A DNA stretch of 22,808 bases from a virus: positions 1 to 22,808 of IMG/VR virus record IMGVR_UViG_3300027985_001385; one strand, given 5' to 3'. A program made the position numbers and the translations under genes. The notes beneath the pieces were generated by a model, which was not told the origin of the DNA, made no database searches, and saw only the letters and a program-made list of their open reading frames with translations. Shown here one piece after another: positions 1 to 7,237 of the stretch (position 1 is the stretch's first letter; each line of letters begins with the position of its first letter).

Positions 1-332
1 ATTGGTGTGGCAAACCTGTTTACAAAAAGCGTTCTGATGTTGAAAGGAGTGAACATAATTTTTGTGATTATGGATGCTATATCGACTATGTCAATTTTGA
101 AAAAGCAGGTGCAGATAATCAAATGGTTTCTGGAGAAAAGCTATATCGTAGACTTGCAGAAATGAAGATAGGGCGAAAACTTCATAAGAATGATGAGGTA
201 CATCATATTGATGGAAATCATAAAAACAATAATTTGGACAATTTAATGGTTATCACCGCATCAGAACATATGAAAATACACGCAACGAAGAAAGAGAGGG
301 ATAACCGTGGCAGATTTATTAAAAAAGAGTGA
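1..332 (+). CDS. HNH endonuclease, 5'-truncated by window edge
   Basis: The reading frame is open from base 3 to the stop at 330-332, so the gene begins left of the window; the ATG at 123 is probably internal. The first visible residues contain a CGKP cysteine and a later C-x3-C pair, like the zinc ribbon in front of many phage HNH nucleases. The core follows: DEVHHIDGNHKNNNLDNL, with the HH pair and the Asn/Asn-Leu region of the beta-beta-alpha metal fold, then a SEHMKIH tail. Known family role: metal-dependent DNA nicking or cutting, often as a free-standing homing endonuclease in phages. Its 3' end overlaps the downstream helicase gene by 26 bases, so the two are probably translationally coupled. 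Whether it is homing or packaging related cannot be told from the fragment. Confidence 0.85.
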   Translation, partial: WCGKPVYKKRSDVERSEHNFCDYGCYIDYVNFEKAGADNQMVSGEKLYRRLAEMKIGRKLHKNDEVHHIDGNHKNNNLDNLMVITASEHMKIHATKKERDNRGRFIKKE

Positions 333-1677
333 TTTGCATGACTACCAGAAATATAGTGTCAATTTTATCATTGAACATCCTGTGGTAGCTGTTTTTCTAA
401 ATTGCGGACTTGGAAAAACTGTTACATCCCTTACTGCAATTAATGATTTAATGTTTGACTACTTTGAGGTGCATCGTGTTTTAGTAATATGTCCGTTGCG
501 AGTAGGTAGTGTTTGGGCGAATGAAATACAACGTTGGGAGCACTTAAACCACCTCAAATTTTCCATTGCAGTAGGCTCTGAGGCTCAAAGAAAAACAGCA
601 TTAATGCAAAAAGCTGATATTTACATTATTAATCGTGAAAATGTTGACTGGCTGATAAATAATAGTGATCTGCCTTTTAATTACGATATGGTTGTCGTTG
701 ATGAGCTTAGTTCTTTCAAATCATATAGTGCAAAAAGGTTCAAAAGTTTACTCAAAGTGCGGCCAACAGTAAAAAGGATTGTTGGATTAACTGGAACTCC
801 ATCAAGCAATGGTCTAATGGATTTATGGGCTGAGTTTAAAATTCTTGATATGGGTAAAAGGCTAGGCAGATTTATTTCCCACTTTCGCAGTAATTTCTTT
901 GACCCAGATAAACGAAATCAGCAGATGGTTTTTAGTTATAAACCTAAAGCTGGTGCTGAAGATGAAATTTACAGACTTATATCGGATATTACAATATCAA
1001 TGAAGTCAGCAGATTATCTCAAAATGCCAGAATGCGTTATAAACGAGATTTCTGTCACTCTTTCAGAAAAAGAGCAAAAAGCGTATAACACCTTAAAGCA
1101 AGATTTGGTTCTTTCTATTAAAGATGATGAGATTGATGCAGTTAATGCTGCAGCTCTTTCAAATAAGCTTTGTCAGATGGCAAATGGTGCTGTCTATGGT
1201 GAAGAAAAACAAGTCTTTCAGATACACGATAAAAAACTTGATGCGCTTGAGGATTTAATTGAAGCCGCCAATGGTAAACCCGTGTTGGTTGCATATTGGT
1301 TCAAGCACGATTTGGAGCGAATCAAGAAACGCTTTAATGTTCGTGAAATAAAATCATCAGCTGATATTGCTGATTGGAATGCTGGGAAAATCCCTGTTGC
1401 AGTTATACACCCAGCAAGTGCTGGACACGGACTAAATTTACAAGCTGGTGGCTCAACCCTCATTTGGTTTGGTTTAACTTGGAGTTTAGAGCTTTATCAG
1501 CAAACAAATGCAAGGCTGTGGCGACAGGGACAAACCTCGGATACTGTTGTTATTCATCACATTATTGCAAAAGGCACTATTGACGAAAACATTATGTCAG
1601 CACTTGGCAGAAAAGAAAAAACACAGTCGGCGCTTATTGATGCGGTGAAGGCAAGCTTGAAAGGAGTTAATAAATGA
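307..1677 (+). CDS. SNF2-family DEAD/DEAH helicase
   Basis: A 456-residue superfamily 2 ATPase of the compact SNF2-like phage type. Visible motifs in order: Q-motif-like DYQKYSV (12-18), Walker A GLGKT (34-38), DEAH-box variant DELS (132-135), motif III LTGTP (161-165), motif V SAGHGLNLQ (371-379) and motif VI QQTNARLWRQGQ (398-409) with the arginine finger. The C-terminal IDENIMSAL segment is typical of SNF2 proteins. Family knowledge suggests ATP-driven DNA translocation or remodelling in phage replication or recombination; the substrate cannot be read here. The start is GTG at 307 behind an AGAGAGGG ribosome site, inside the end of the HNH gene. The stop overlaps the next start as ATGA (1674-1677), implying one operon. 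Confidence 0.93.
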   Translation: MADLLKKSDLHDYQKYSVNFIIEHPVVAVFLNCGLGKTVTSLTAINDLMFDYFEVHRVLVICPLRVGSVWANEIQRWEHLNHLKFSIAVGSEAQRKTALMQKADIYIINRENVDWLINNSDLPFNYDMVVVDELSSFKSYSAKRFKSLLKVRPTVKRIVGLTGTPSSNGLMDLWAEFKILDMGKRLGRFISHFRSNFFDPDKRNQQMVFSYKPKAGAEDEIYRLISDITISMKSADYLKMPECVINEISVTLSEKEQKAYNTLKQDLVLSIKDDEIDAVNAAALSNKLCQMANGAVYGEEKQVFQIHDKKLDALEDLIEAANGKPVLVAYWFKHDLERIKKRFNVREIKSSADIADWNAGKIPVAVIHPASAGHGLNLQAGGSTLIWFGLTWSLELYQQTNARLWRQGQTSDTVVIHHIIAKGTIDENIMSALGRKEKTQSALIDAVKASLKGVNK

Positions 1678-1892
1678 CCAAGAATTATCAAAGTCTTGCA
1701 AACGCAATTATTTTACAAGCAGTTAAAGACTACCGAGAAGTGTTGCAAAGATGGGACTTCCACCCTGATAAAAAAGCGTATATTAACGAGAAAAAAGAAT
1801 TGGAGCGATTCTTCCACTCTAATTGGTTTTCAACACTTACGAGCATTGACCCAGAAGTACTTATTAATAAATTGATTCAGGAGGTATCTTAA
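1674..1892 (+). CDS. Small conserved phage protein, function unknown
   Basis: A 72-residue soluble, mostly helical protein with no signal peptide or membrane segment. It begins at an ATGA overlap with the helicase stop and ends one base before the next start, so it lies inside a compact translationally coupled operon. The pattern NAIILQAVKDYR followed by KKELERFFHSNWFSTLT is one I associate with small proteins found between SNF2 helicase and DUF1492 genes in Firmicutes prophages. No catalytic motif is visible. It could be a helicase accessory protein by position, but this is only inference. Confidence 0.75.
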   Translation: MTKNYQSLANAIILQAVKDYREVLQRWDFHPDKKAYINEKKELERFFHSNWFSTLTSIDPEVLINKLIQEVS

Positions 1893-1893
1893 T

Positions 1894-2307
1894 ATGACCG
1901 CAAAAGAGTATTTAGGACAGGCTTACCGCCTTGACCAGCGCATCAACAGCAAACTTGAGCAAATACAATCGTTAAATGAACTGGCTACCAAATGCACCTC
2001 AACGCTTAGTGACATGCCAAGAAACCCCAATCGTGCAACATCTTCAATGGCAGAAGCCATTGAGAAAATAATTGACCTTCAGCATGAGATAAACCACGAA
2101 ATAGATTATCTTGTTAATTTAAAGCGTCAAATATTTGACTTTATAAACTCTATTGATAATCAAGAATATAAAGATCTACTAGAAAAGAGATATTTATGCT
2201 TTTATACATGGGACAAGATTTCAAGGGATTTAAATTACAGTTTGCGCTGGATACACATAATGCACTCAAAAGCATTAATTGCCCTTGAACAAAAGTGTGC
2301 ACACTAG
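1894..2307 (+). CDS. DUF1492 family late-gene regulator (ArpU/RinA-like)
   Basis: A 137-residue protein starting AKEYLGQAYRLDQRINSK, the typical DUF1492 opening. Heptad-like helices span about 10-30 and 50-90. The C-terminal 50 residues (LLEKRYLCFYTWDKISRDL, then SLRWIHIMHSKAL) read as a sigma-70 region-4-like helix-turn-helix. ArpU/RinA-type proteins activate the phage late operon; RinA of staphylococcal phages acts on the terminase promoter directly downstream of its own gene. The context fits: the stop codon lies inside tandem CACTAGTN repeats (2302-2317) that precede a TATAAT box, with packaging genes following. The ATG at 1894 has a GGAGG site at 1880. The family call is good; the activator role is inferred. 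Confidence 0.85.
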   Translation: MTAKEYLGQAYRLDQRINSKLEQIQSLNELATKCTSTLSDMPRNPNRATSSMAEAIEKIIDLQHEINHEIDYLVNLKRQIFDFINSIDNQEYKDLLEKRYLCFYTWDKISRDLNYSLRWIHIMHSKALIALEQKCAH

Positions 2308-2340
2308 TTCACTAGTATTCCACCAAGTATATGGTATAAT
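2302..2340 (+). promoter_or_regulatory. Candidate late promoter with tandem repeats at the -35 region
   Basis: An extended -10 box, TGGTATAAT, occupies 2332-2340. There is no good TTGACA at the expected distance. Instead two tandem 8-mers, CACTAGTT (2302-2309) and CACTAGTA (2310-2317), fill the -35 position, and a perfect GTGTGCACAC palindrome lies just upstream (2295-2304). This architecture fits a promoter that needs an activator, most simply the DUF1492 protein whose stop codon lies within the repeats. Start of transcription would be near 2347. The binding partner is inferred. Confidence 0.6.
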
Positions 2341-2364
2341 GGCATTAGTAGAAATATATCCAAA

Positions 2365-2397
2365 GGGCATTCACTTTTATAGTGAGTGTCCTTTTTT
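2365..2397 (+). terminator. Intrinsic terminator just after the late promoter
   Basis: An 11-bp stem (2365-2375 with 2381-2391, two G-U pairs), a 5-base loop TTTAT and a run of six T at 2392-2397. It lies only about 20 bases after the predicted transcription start. It either ends the upstream operon or makes a short promoter-terminator leader that late transcription must read through. Confidence 0.8.
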
Positions 2398-2416
2398 CAT
2401 AGATTGAGGTGAAACA

Positions 2417-2782
2417 ATGCCCTACAAACCCAAGCGCCCTTGTTCCTACCCCGGTTGCGGTCTACTCTGCGATAACGATGAGCAATACTGTGCCGAGCAT
2501 AAACAAGAAACAAACAAAACCTACAACAAGTATCAGCGTGACCCCAAGTCCAACAAACGCTACGGTCGAGCGTGGAAGCGTATCCGTGATAGGTACATCA
2601 AGGCTCACCCACTGTGTGAGGAATGTCAGAAAAACTGTGTGCTTACTCCTGCTGAGGAAGTCCACCACATATTACCGCTGTCCAAAGGCGGTGGCAATGA
2701 AACGAGCAACCTAATGGCTCTTTGCAAGTCCTGTCACTCACGCATTACTGTAGAGATGGGCGATAGGTGGTCAAAGTCTTAA
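2417..2782 (+). CDS. HNH endonuclease (packaging-associated)
   Basis: A 121-residue HNH nuclease. An N-terminal cysteine cluster (C9, C14, C18, C25, H28) is a likely zinc site. The core has C67-x2-C70, the catalytic HH pair at 83-84 (EVHHILPLSKGG), ETSNLMAL with conserved Asn residues, and C103-x2-C106 HSR, a complete zinc-stabilised HNH fold. It lies directly upstream of the P27-type small terminase, the position where HK97-like cos phages keep an HNH protein that works with terminase in DNA cutting during packaging. The ATG follows a GAGGTGA ribosome site at 2407. It is the first gene after the candidate late promoter. Confidence 0.93.
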   Translation: MPYKPKRPCSYPGCGLLCDNDEQYCAEHKQETNKTYNKYQRDPKSNKRYGRAWKRIRDRYIKAHPLCEECQKNCVLTPAEEVHHILPLSKGGGNETSNLMALCKSCHSRITVEMGDRWSKS

Positions 2783-2784
2783 AA

Positions 2785-2937
2785 GAGGTTAGTATTATAA
2801 TTTAGTACCAACCTCCCGCGGTGGGGGTATAAAAATCCTCAAACCCTTTAGAATAGGACAGCGGTGCTGGGTGTCGTGTAAGAAAAGCCAATTTCAAAAA
2901 ATAATTCAAAAAAATCAAATTCAATGGTGGTGATAAT
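2785..2937 (+). other. Probable cos/packaging region between HNH and terS
   Basis: This non-coding gap holds several symmetric elements. A 10-base inverted repeat with one mismatch lies at 2785-2794/2806-2815 (GAGGTTAGTA against TACCAACCTC). A GC-rich block, CCTCCCGCGGTGGGGG, follows immediately and contrasts with the AT-rich surroundings. A later A-tract section has two TTCAAAAAA copies (2893-2901 and 2905-2914). In HNH-containing HK97-type phages the cos site commonly lies beside the terS gene, so this is the best candidate here. The cut position cannot be placed from sequence alone. Confidence 0.5.
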
Positions 2938-3480
2938 ATGGCTAAAGGAGATGGTAGAGGTGGTGCTCGTTCAAATGCAGGCAGACCTAGAAAGGCTTTA
3001 AGCGATGCAATAATTGATGGCACTCGTCCTTCAAGGTTAAAATCAGTAAAATTTCAAGGCGAAGATTTAATTAATGAAACAACACCAACAATTCCGGAGG
3101 CTTTGGGTTATCTTACTGAAGTTCAAAAAGATGGTGAAGAACTCCTTGCTAAAAAGTTCTTTCAGGATATTTGGAACTGGCTTGTGGAGCGAAAATGTGA
3201 AAAGCTTTTTGATATAAATTATCTGCAACGTTTTGCTATGCAACAGGCTCGTTATGTTCAGCTTGAAAGATTAATCTCAAAGCACGGATTTCTTGCAAAA
3301 TCTTCTTCAGGTGATGCAAGGGATAATCCCCTTGAGGCAATTTTAATGAACCGACTCAAAATTCTTAATCAGATGCAGTATGCAATAGAAAACACAGTCA
3401 GAGCAAACTGTACTGTTCCTTTTACAGGACTTCCGAATGTGGCAGACCCAATGGAGGCTTTGCTGAGTGGTGGGAGGTAA
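2938..3480 (+). CDS. terS: Phage terminase small subunit, P27 family
   Basis: A 180-residue protein with the P27-family signature: a basic glycine-rich start (GRGGARSNAGRPRK), a PxxPExLGYL-like segment (TIPEALGYL, residues 52-60), helices LLAKKFFQDIWNWLVE and DINYLQRFAMQQARYVQLERLI, and a C-terminal DPMEALLSGGR. The small subunit recognises the packaging site and loads the large subunit. The DNA-binding helices are the basic N-terminal half. A GGTGGTGAT site precedes the ATG. In many relatives terL follows closely; here a methylation and accessory module of about 7 kb separates terS from terL. Confidence 0.9.
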   Translation: MAKGDGRGGARSNAGRPRKALSDAIIDGTRPSRLKSVKFQGEDLINETTPTIPEALGYLTEVQKDGEELLAKKFFQDIWNWLVERKCEKLFDINYLQRFAMQQARYVQLERLISKHGFLAKSSSGDARDNPLEAILMNRLKILNQMQYAIENTVRANCTVPFTGLPNVADPMEALLSGGR

Positions 3481-3488
3481 AATGATAC

Positions 3489-3517
3489 TTGTAGAATAAA
3501 TAATTATGTGGTATTAT
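3489..3517 (+). promoter_or_regulatory. Candidate promoter for the small membrane protein
   Basis: TTGTAG (3489-3494), a 17-base spacer and TATTAT (3512-3517), with TG one base upstream of the -10 box (extended -10). The -35 box is poor, the -10 good. It lies 43 bases before the ATG at 3560 and would give that gene its own transcription. Confidence 0.4.
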
Positions 3518-3559
3518 GTTACAAAGATTATTTATATTTTGTGAGAGGAGACAATTAAC

Positions 3560-3760
3560 ATGAAAATAATGCGTGGCTTTACACTTTGGCTGCTGGCTTC
3601 AATTGCACTCTATTTTTGCTCTGTAGCGACATTATGGGTTATGACATTGATTTTTAGGGCAACATTTGAGAGCACCTGGATTTCCGCCATAGCTGTTACT
3701 ATACTTGGTGAAATCGTCATGTTCTGCTCTTGGCTTTATAGCAAGCATAAACGTAGTTGA
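3560..3760 (+). CDS. 66-residue two-helix membrane protein
   Basis: A small integral membrane protein: a basic N-terminus (MKIMRG), transmembrane helix 1 at about 7-31 and helix 2 at about 39-60, ending in basic residues (SKHKRS). No known family motif is seen. It starts behind a GAGAGGAGA ribosome site, has a candidate promoter upstream (3489-3517) and a strong terminator downstream (3801-3832), so it forms its own unit inserted between terS and the methyltransferase. Small membrane proteins with their own signals inside phage late operons are often morons that change the host surface or block superinfection; that role is inference. It could also be a remnant of host origin. Confidence 0.7.
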   Translation: MKIMRGFTLWLLASIALYFCSVATLWVMTLIFRATFESTWISAIAVTILGEIVMFCSWLYSKHKRS

Positions 3761-3778
3761 GATTATGAGCATAATCTC
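3759..3778. repeat. Perfect 8-bp inverted repeat at the membrane protein stop
   Basis: GAGATTAT, a GAGC spacer and ATAATCTC form a perfect dyad that starts inside the TGA stop codon. No T-run follows. Its core TTATGAGCATAAT (3763-3775) recurs at 8119-8131 upstream of the amidoligase. Confidence 0.6.
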
Positions 3779-3800
3779 ACCCAAACAATTAAATACTTTC

Positions 3801-3832
3801 AAAGACAATTCTTAACTGAGTTGTCTTTTTTT
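3801..3832 (+). terminator. Intrinsic terminator after the membrane protein
   Basis: An 11-bp stem, AAAGACAATTC (3801-3811) with GAGTTGTCTTT (3818-3828, one G-U pair), loop TTAACT, and a T-run reaching 3832. It closes the small membrane-protein unit and stands ahead of the methyltransferase genes. Confidence 0.85.
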
Positions 3833-3863
3833 ATTACTTAAAACCTAAAAGGGAGGAATTATT

Positions 3864-5093
3864 CTGAATACAACAGAAAAAATGGAGCAAATATCAATCG
3901 AAAAATTAGTTCCATATATAAATAATTCTAGGACGCATAGTCCCGAGCAACTTAAAAAGCTACAATCAAGCTTACGCGAGTTTGGTTTTGTAAATCCGAT
4001 TCTCATAGACAGCAAATTTAATATTATCGCAGGGCACGGACGTGTTCTCGCTGCAAAGGCAGAGGGAATGGCTGAAGTGCCTTGTGTTTTTGTTGACCAT
4101 TTATCAGACGCACAGAAAAAAGCCTACATCATAGCAGACAACCGTCTTGCTGAAGATGCAGGCTGGGATAAAGAATTATTAGCAGTTGAAATTGAAAACT
4201 TGAAGGAATTAGAGTTTGATATTTCGGAGCTTGGCTTTGAACTTGACGAGATTGATAATATTTTAAATTCTGGTGCTGATGTTACAGAAGATAATTTTGA
4301 CGAGCCTTTGCCGGAAACACCTATTACAAAGCAAGGCGATGTTTGGCTACTTGGTAGACACCAACTAATCTGTGGTGATAGCACAAAGCTTGAAACTTAC
4401 ACAAAACTTATGAACGGCAAGAAAGCAAACTTAGTTGTGACAGACCCGCCGTATAACGTCGCCTACGAGGGTACTGCCGGAACAATTCAGAATGACAATA
4501 TGGACGATAAAAAGTTCTATGAGTTTTTGCTTTTCGCTTATAAAGGAATGTATGAAAGCTTAACTGATGGTGGCTCAATTTATATTTTTCACGCAGACAG
4601 AGAAACTGTGAATTTTCGGCTTGCATTTAAAGACGCAGGCTTTTTTTGTCACCAGACTTGTATCTGGGTGAAGAATTCGCCGGTTTTGGGGCGCTGCGAT
4701 TATCAATATACTCACGAGCCTGTGCTTGTTGGCTGGAAACCAACAGCCGGGCATAAATTTTATGCCGACAGAAAGCAACGTACTACCTGGAACTTTGATA
4801 GGCCCACAAAATCAAAGTATCACCCAACAATGAAGCCGATTGCTCTTGTTGCTTATCCGATAACAAACTCTAGCTTAACTAATTCTATTGTCCTCGACCC
4901 CTTTGGTGGAAGTGGCTCAACGCTTATAGCTTGCGAACAAACGGACAGAATTTGCTACACAATTGAACTTGACGAAAAGTACGCTGATGTTATTGTTAAA
5001 AGATACATTGAGCAGACAGGTTCAGCTGATGGCGTGCTTTTGTTGAGAGATGGTGAGGAAATAAAGTACTCTGAGGTGGCTGATAATGACTAA
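3864..5093 (+). CDS. ParB-domain DNA methyltransferase (N6-adenine/N4-cytosine), probable CTG start
   Basis: The N-terminal ~130 residues form a ParB/sulfiredoxin-like domain with GHGR (51-54, counted from the ATG at 3882). The C-terminal part is an amino-methyltransferase: catalytic DPPY (188-191), HPTMKP (314-319), then SAM-binding FGGSGS (341-346). DPPY before FGGSG is the beta-class order. It transfers methyl from SAM to the exocyclic amine of A or C; phage versions commonly protect against host restriction. The first ATG (3882) lies 25 bases from the GGGAGG site, too far. An in-frame CTG at 3864 lies 7 bases from it and gives N-terminus (M)NTTEKMEQ, so I place the start there. The last 8 bases overlap the C5 methyltransferase gene. 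Target sequence cannot be predicted. Confidence 0.9.
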   Translation: MNTTEKMEQISIEKLVPYINNSRTHSPEQLKKLQSSLREFGFVNPILIDSKFNIIAGHGRVLAAKAEGMAEVPCVFVDHLSDAQKKAYIIADNRLAEDAGWDKELLAVEIENLKELEFDISELGFELDEIDNILNSGADVTEDNFDEPLPETPITKQGDVWLLGRHQLICGDSTKLETYTKLMNGKKANLVVTDPPYNVAYEGTAGTIQNDNMDDKKFYEFLLFAYKGMYESLTDGGSIYIFHADRETVNFRLAFKDAGFFCHQTCIWVKNSPVLGRCDYQYTHEPVLVGWKPTAGHKFYADRKQRTTWNFDRPTKSKYHPTMKPIALVAYPITNSSLTNSIVLDPFGGSGSTLIACEQTDRICYTIELDEKYADVIVKRYIEQTGSADGVLLLRDGEEIKYSEVADND

Positions 5094-7152
5094 TCAGGAT
5101 TTGACACGAAACCTTACGCTCGGCTCACTCTTTGATGGCTCAGGAGGTTTTCCTTTGGGAGGCTTGATTTCTGGTATTACCCCAATTTGGGCATCAGAAA
5201 TTGAGCCTTTTCCTATTCGTGTTACAACGAAAAGATTTCCTAATATAAAACATCTCGGTGATATTTCAACAATTAACGGTGCTGAAATTAAACCCGTTGA
5301 TATTATAACCTTTGGTTCACCTTGCACTGATATGTCAGTTGCAGGCAAAAGAGCCGGACTTATTGGCTCACAATCCGTCCTTTTTTATGAGGCAATTAGA
5401 ATTATTAAAGAAATGAGGTCGGCCACTAATGGCGAAAAACCAAGATTTATCGTGTGGGAGAACGTGCCTGGAGCATTCTCCTCAAACAAAGGTGAGGACT
5501 TCAAGGCAGTCCTTGACAGCATCGCAAAAATTAAAGATGAAACCCTATCTATTTCTAAACCTAACAAATGGATTGGTTCAGGCAGTATCGTGGGAGTTGA
5601 TTTCTCCATCGCATGGCGAACCCTTGATGCACAATACTGGGGAGTTCCCCAACGAAGAAAACGAATCTACCTTGTCGCAGATTTTGCAGACAAACGTGCA
5701 GGAAAAATACTATTTGAGTCCGAAGGCGTGTCAGGGCATTCTTCGAAGAGCCTCTGTCCGTGGCAAGGAACTGCCAACAGCGCTCAAACTTGCGTTGGAG
5801 AAACAAGCAAAATTGTCCTAAACGACCAAGGTGGTCAGCGAATAGATGTACTTAATAATTTATCGGCAACCCTTAGAGCCGAGGCTCATCACCCTCCTTG
5901 CGTAATGTTTGAAAACCACAGCCAAGACACTCGCTACAAAGAAATTAATATTGCACCGACCGTTTCTGCTACATACGGAACGGGTGGAAATAATCAGCCG
6001 TTTGTAACTTCTGCAGGCTTTTGCACAGAACATTCAGCAAATAGCCGTGGTATCGGTTATGAAGAAGAAACTTCTCCAACTCTCCGTGCTGGAGTTGTTC
6101 CGGCAACCGTTTCCTTTGAGGACACACCTAAAACTATGAAAATCCGCAGTGGCTGTAATGGAGGTGGCAAAGGTGCTTTAATTCAGGACAATAAATCTGC
6201 AACCCTTTCTTGTAATAATGACCAATCAATATTTATTCCACAAGCTTATGGCATCTGCTCTGATGGCAGTAATTCTATGAAATCAGACAACCCTCGCAGT
6301 GGTATTTACGAGGCTGATACTTCAAGAGCAATTGACGGAAATGGTGGAAATCCTTCTTGCAATCAAGGTGGGATAGCCATTGTGGAAAGCTATTCTTTGC
6401 AAGGTTCTATGATAGGTCGCAAGGACGATAATGGCCCTAACGGTGATGGAATTAACAAAGATGTAGCTTTTACTCTTAATACTACCGACCGACACGCAGT
6501 TTATTCTATGACAACGGGCAGTTTTATGCAAATTAATAAAGAAAAATCGCCAACACTTGCGTCAAGAGATTACAAAGACCCATCTGTTGTAACAGAACCT
6601 ATCTACGCAATTGACCGAGAAACTTTTAATTGTGGGCAGAATTTTGCAAGAAATCTTGGAATTGCTGAAAATGGTGTAGCATCTACACTGAATGCTCAAG
6701 GGCCTTCTGCAGTTGCTGAACCCTCTAGCTTTTACCCTCAAATGAAAGCTGAAAGTCAATGCTATCGTGATGATGGCATTTCAAACACACTTTTGAATGG
6801 AACTAACCCTGGCTTTCAAAACGGGATTGTTGAACCCAACTACACAGTTCGCAGATTAACCCCAAAGGAATGTGCTTTGCTACAAGGCTTTCCGATATGG
6901 TGGTGTGATAATCTTGAAACAGCAGAGCCAACTGAAGAAGAAATATTGTTCTGGTCAGAAGTTTTTGAAACACATAGAAAAATTATGGGTACAAGTACAA
7001 AGCCAAAAAGCAGACAGCAGATTATTAAATGGCTACAAAATCCTCACAGCGATAGTGCTGAGTACAAAATGTGGGGAAACGGAGTAGCACTTCCTTGCGT
7101 ATGTTTTGTCTTGAGTGGAATTGTGTTATTTACACAACAAAGCTGTAAATAA
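5086..7152 (+). CDS. C5-cytosine DNA methyltransferase with repeat-rich insert
   Basis: A 688-residue enzyme, much longer than the usual 300-450. C5-MTase motifs: I FDGSGGFPLGG (16-26), IV GSPC with catalytic Cys80, VI ENV (125-127), VIII QRRKR (189-193), IX RRLTPKECALLQGFP (589-603) and X GNGVALP (664-670). Between VIII and IX, where the target-recognition domain belongs, about 330 residues (256-585) carry roughly nine degenerate repeats of S-x-T-L, then ~8-10 residues, then P/hydrophobic (LSATLRAEAHHPP, TSPTLRAGVVPA, KSATLSCNNDQ, KSPTLASRDYKDP, VASTLNAQGPSA). All catalytic motifs are intact, so it is probably active. It overlaps the amino-methyltransferase gene by 8 bases, implying co-expression and joint modification of phage DNA. 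Confidence 0.92.
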   Translation: MTNQDLTRNLTLGSLFDGSGGFPLGGLISGITPIWASEIEPFPIRVTTKRFPNIKHLGDISTINGAEIKPVDIITFGSPCTDMSVAGKRAGLIGSQSVLFYEAIRIIKEMRSATNGEKPRFIVWENVPGAFSSNKGEDFKAVLDSIAKIKDETLSISKPNKWIGSGSIVGVDFSIAWRTLDAQYWGVPQRRKRIYLVADFADKRAGKILFESEGVSGHSSKSLCPWQGTANSAQTCVGETSKIVLNDQGGQRIDVLNNLSATLRAEAHHPPCVMFENHSQDTRYKEINIAPTVSATYGTGGNNQPFVTSAGFCTEHSANSRGIGYEEETSPTLRAGVVPATVSFEDTPKTMKIRSGCNGGGKGALIQDNKSATLSCNNDQSIFIPQAYGICSDGSNSMKSDNPRSGIYEADTSRAIDGNGGNPSCNQGGIAIVESYSLQGSMIGRKDDNGPNGDGINKDVAFTLNTTDRHAVYSMTTGSFMQINKEKSPTLASRDYKDPSVVTEPIYAIDRETFNCGQNFARNLGIAENGVASTLNAQGPSAVAEPSSFYPQMKAESQCYRDDGISNTLLNGTNPGFQNGIVEPNYTVRRLTPKECALLQGFPIWWCDNLETAEPTEEEILFWSEVFETHRKIMGTSTKPKSRQQIIKWLQNPHSDSAEYKMWGNGVALPCVCFVLSGIVLFTQQSCK

Positions 7153-7171
7153 CTCTTTAAAATACTACATC

Positions 7172-7237
7172 AAAACCCCTTGCTATTTTTAGGCTTTAGA
7201 GTGATTAATGTAATATCCTAAAAATGAAAGGGGTTTT
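7172..7237 (+). promoter_or_regulatory. Long hairpin that buries the next gene's ribosome site
   Basis: Two stacked perfect stems: AAAACCCCTT (7172-7181) with AAGGGGTTTT (7228-7237), and ATTTTTAGG (7185-7193) with CCTAAAAAT (7217-7225), separated by a 3x2 internal loop and closed by a 23-base loop. The ribosome site AAAGGGG (7227-7233) for the ATG at 7241 lies in the outer stem. The hairpin could limit translation of the downstream protein. The short TTTT tail means it could also act as a weak terminator for the methyltransferase operon. Confidence 0.75.

Noticed and set aside
2409-2714. 101-codon frame overlapping the HNH gene
   Set aside because: Thr/Ser-rich shadow translation; the other frame has the complete HNH zinc and catalytic residues.
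5429-5821. 130-codon plus-strand frame inside the C5 methyltransferase
   Set aside because: It overlaps catalytic motifs VI to VIII of the true frame, has low-quality composition and no ribosome site.
5851-6840. CRISPR-like array suggested by regular repetition in the methyltransferase
   Set aside because: Repeats are degenerate at DNA level, lie within an open reading frame and have no constant spacer length.
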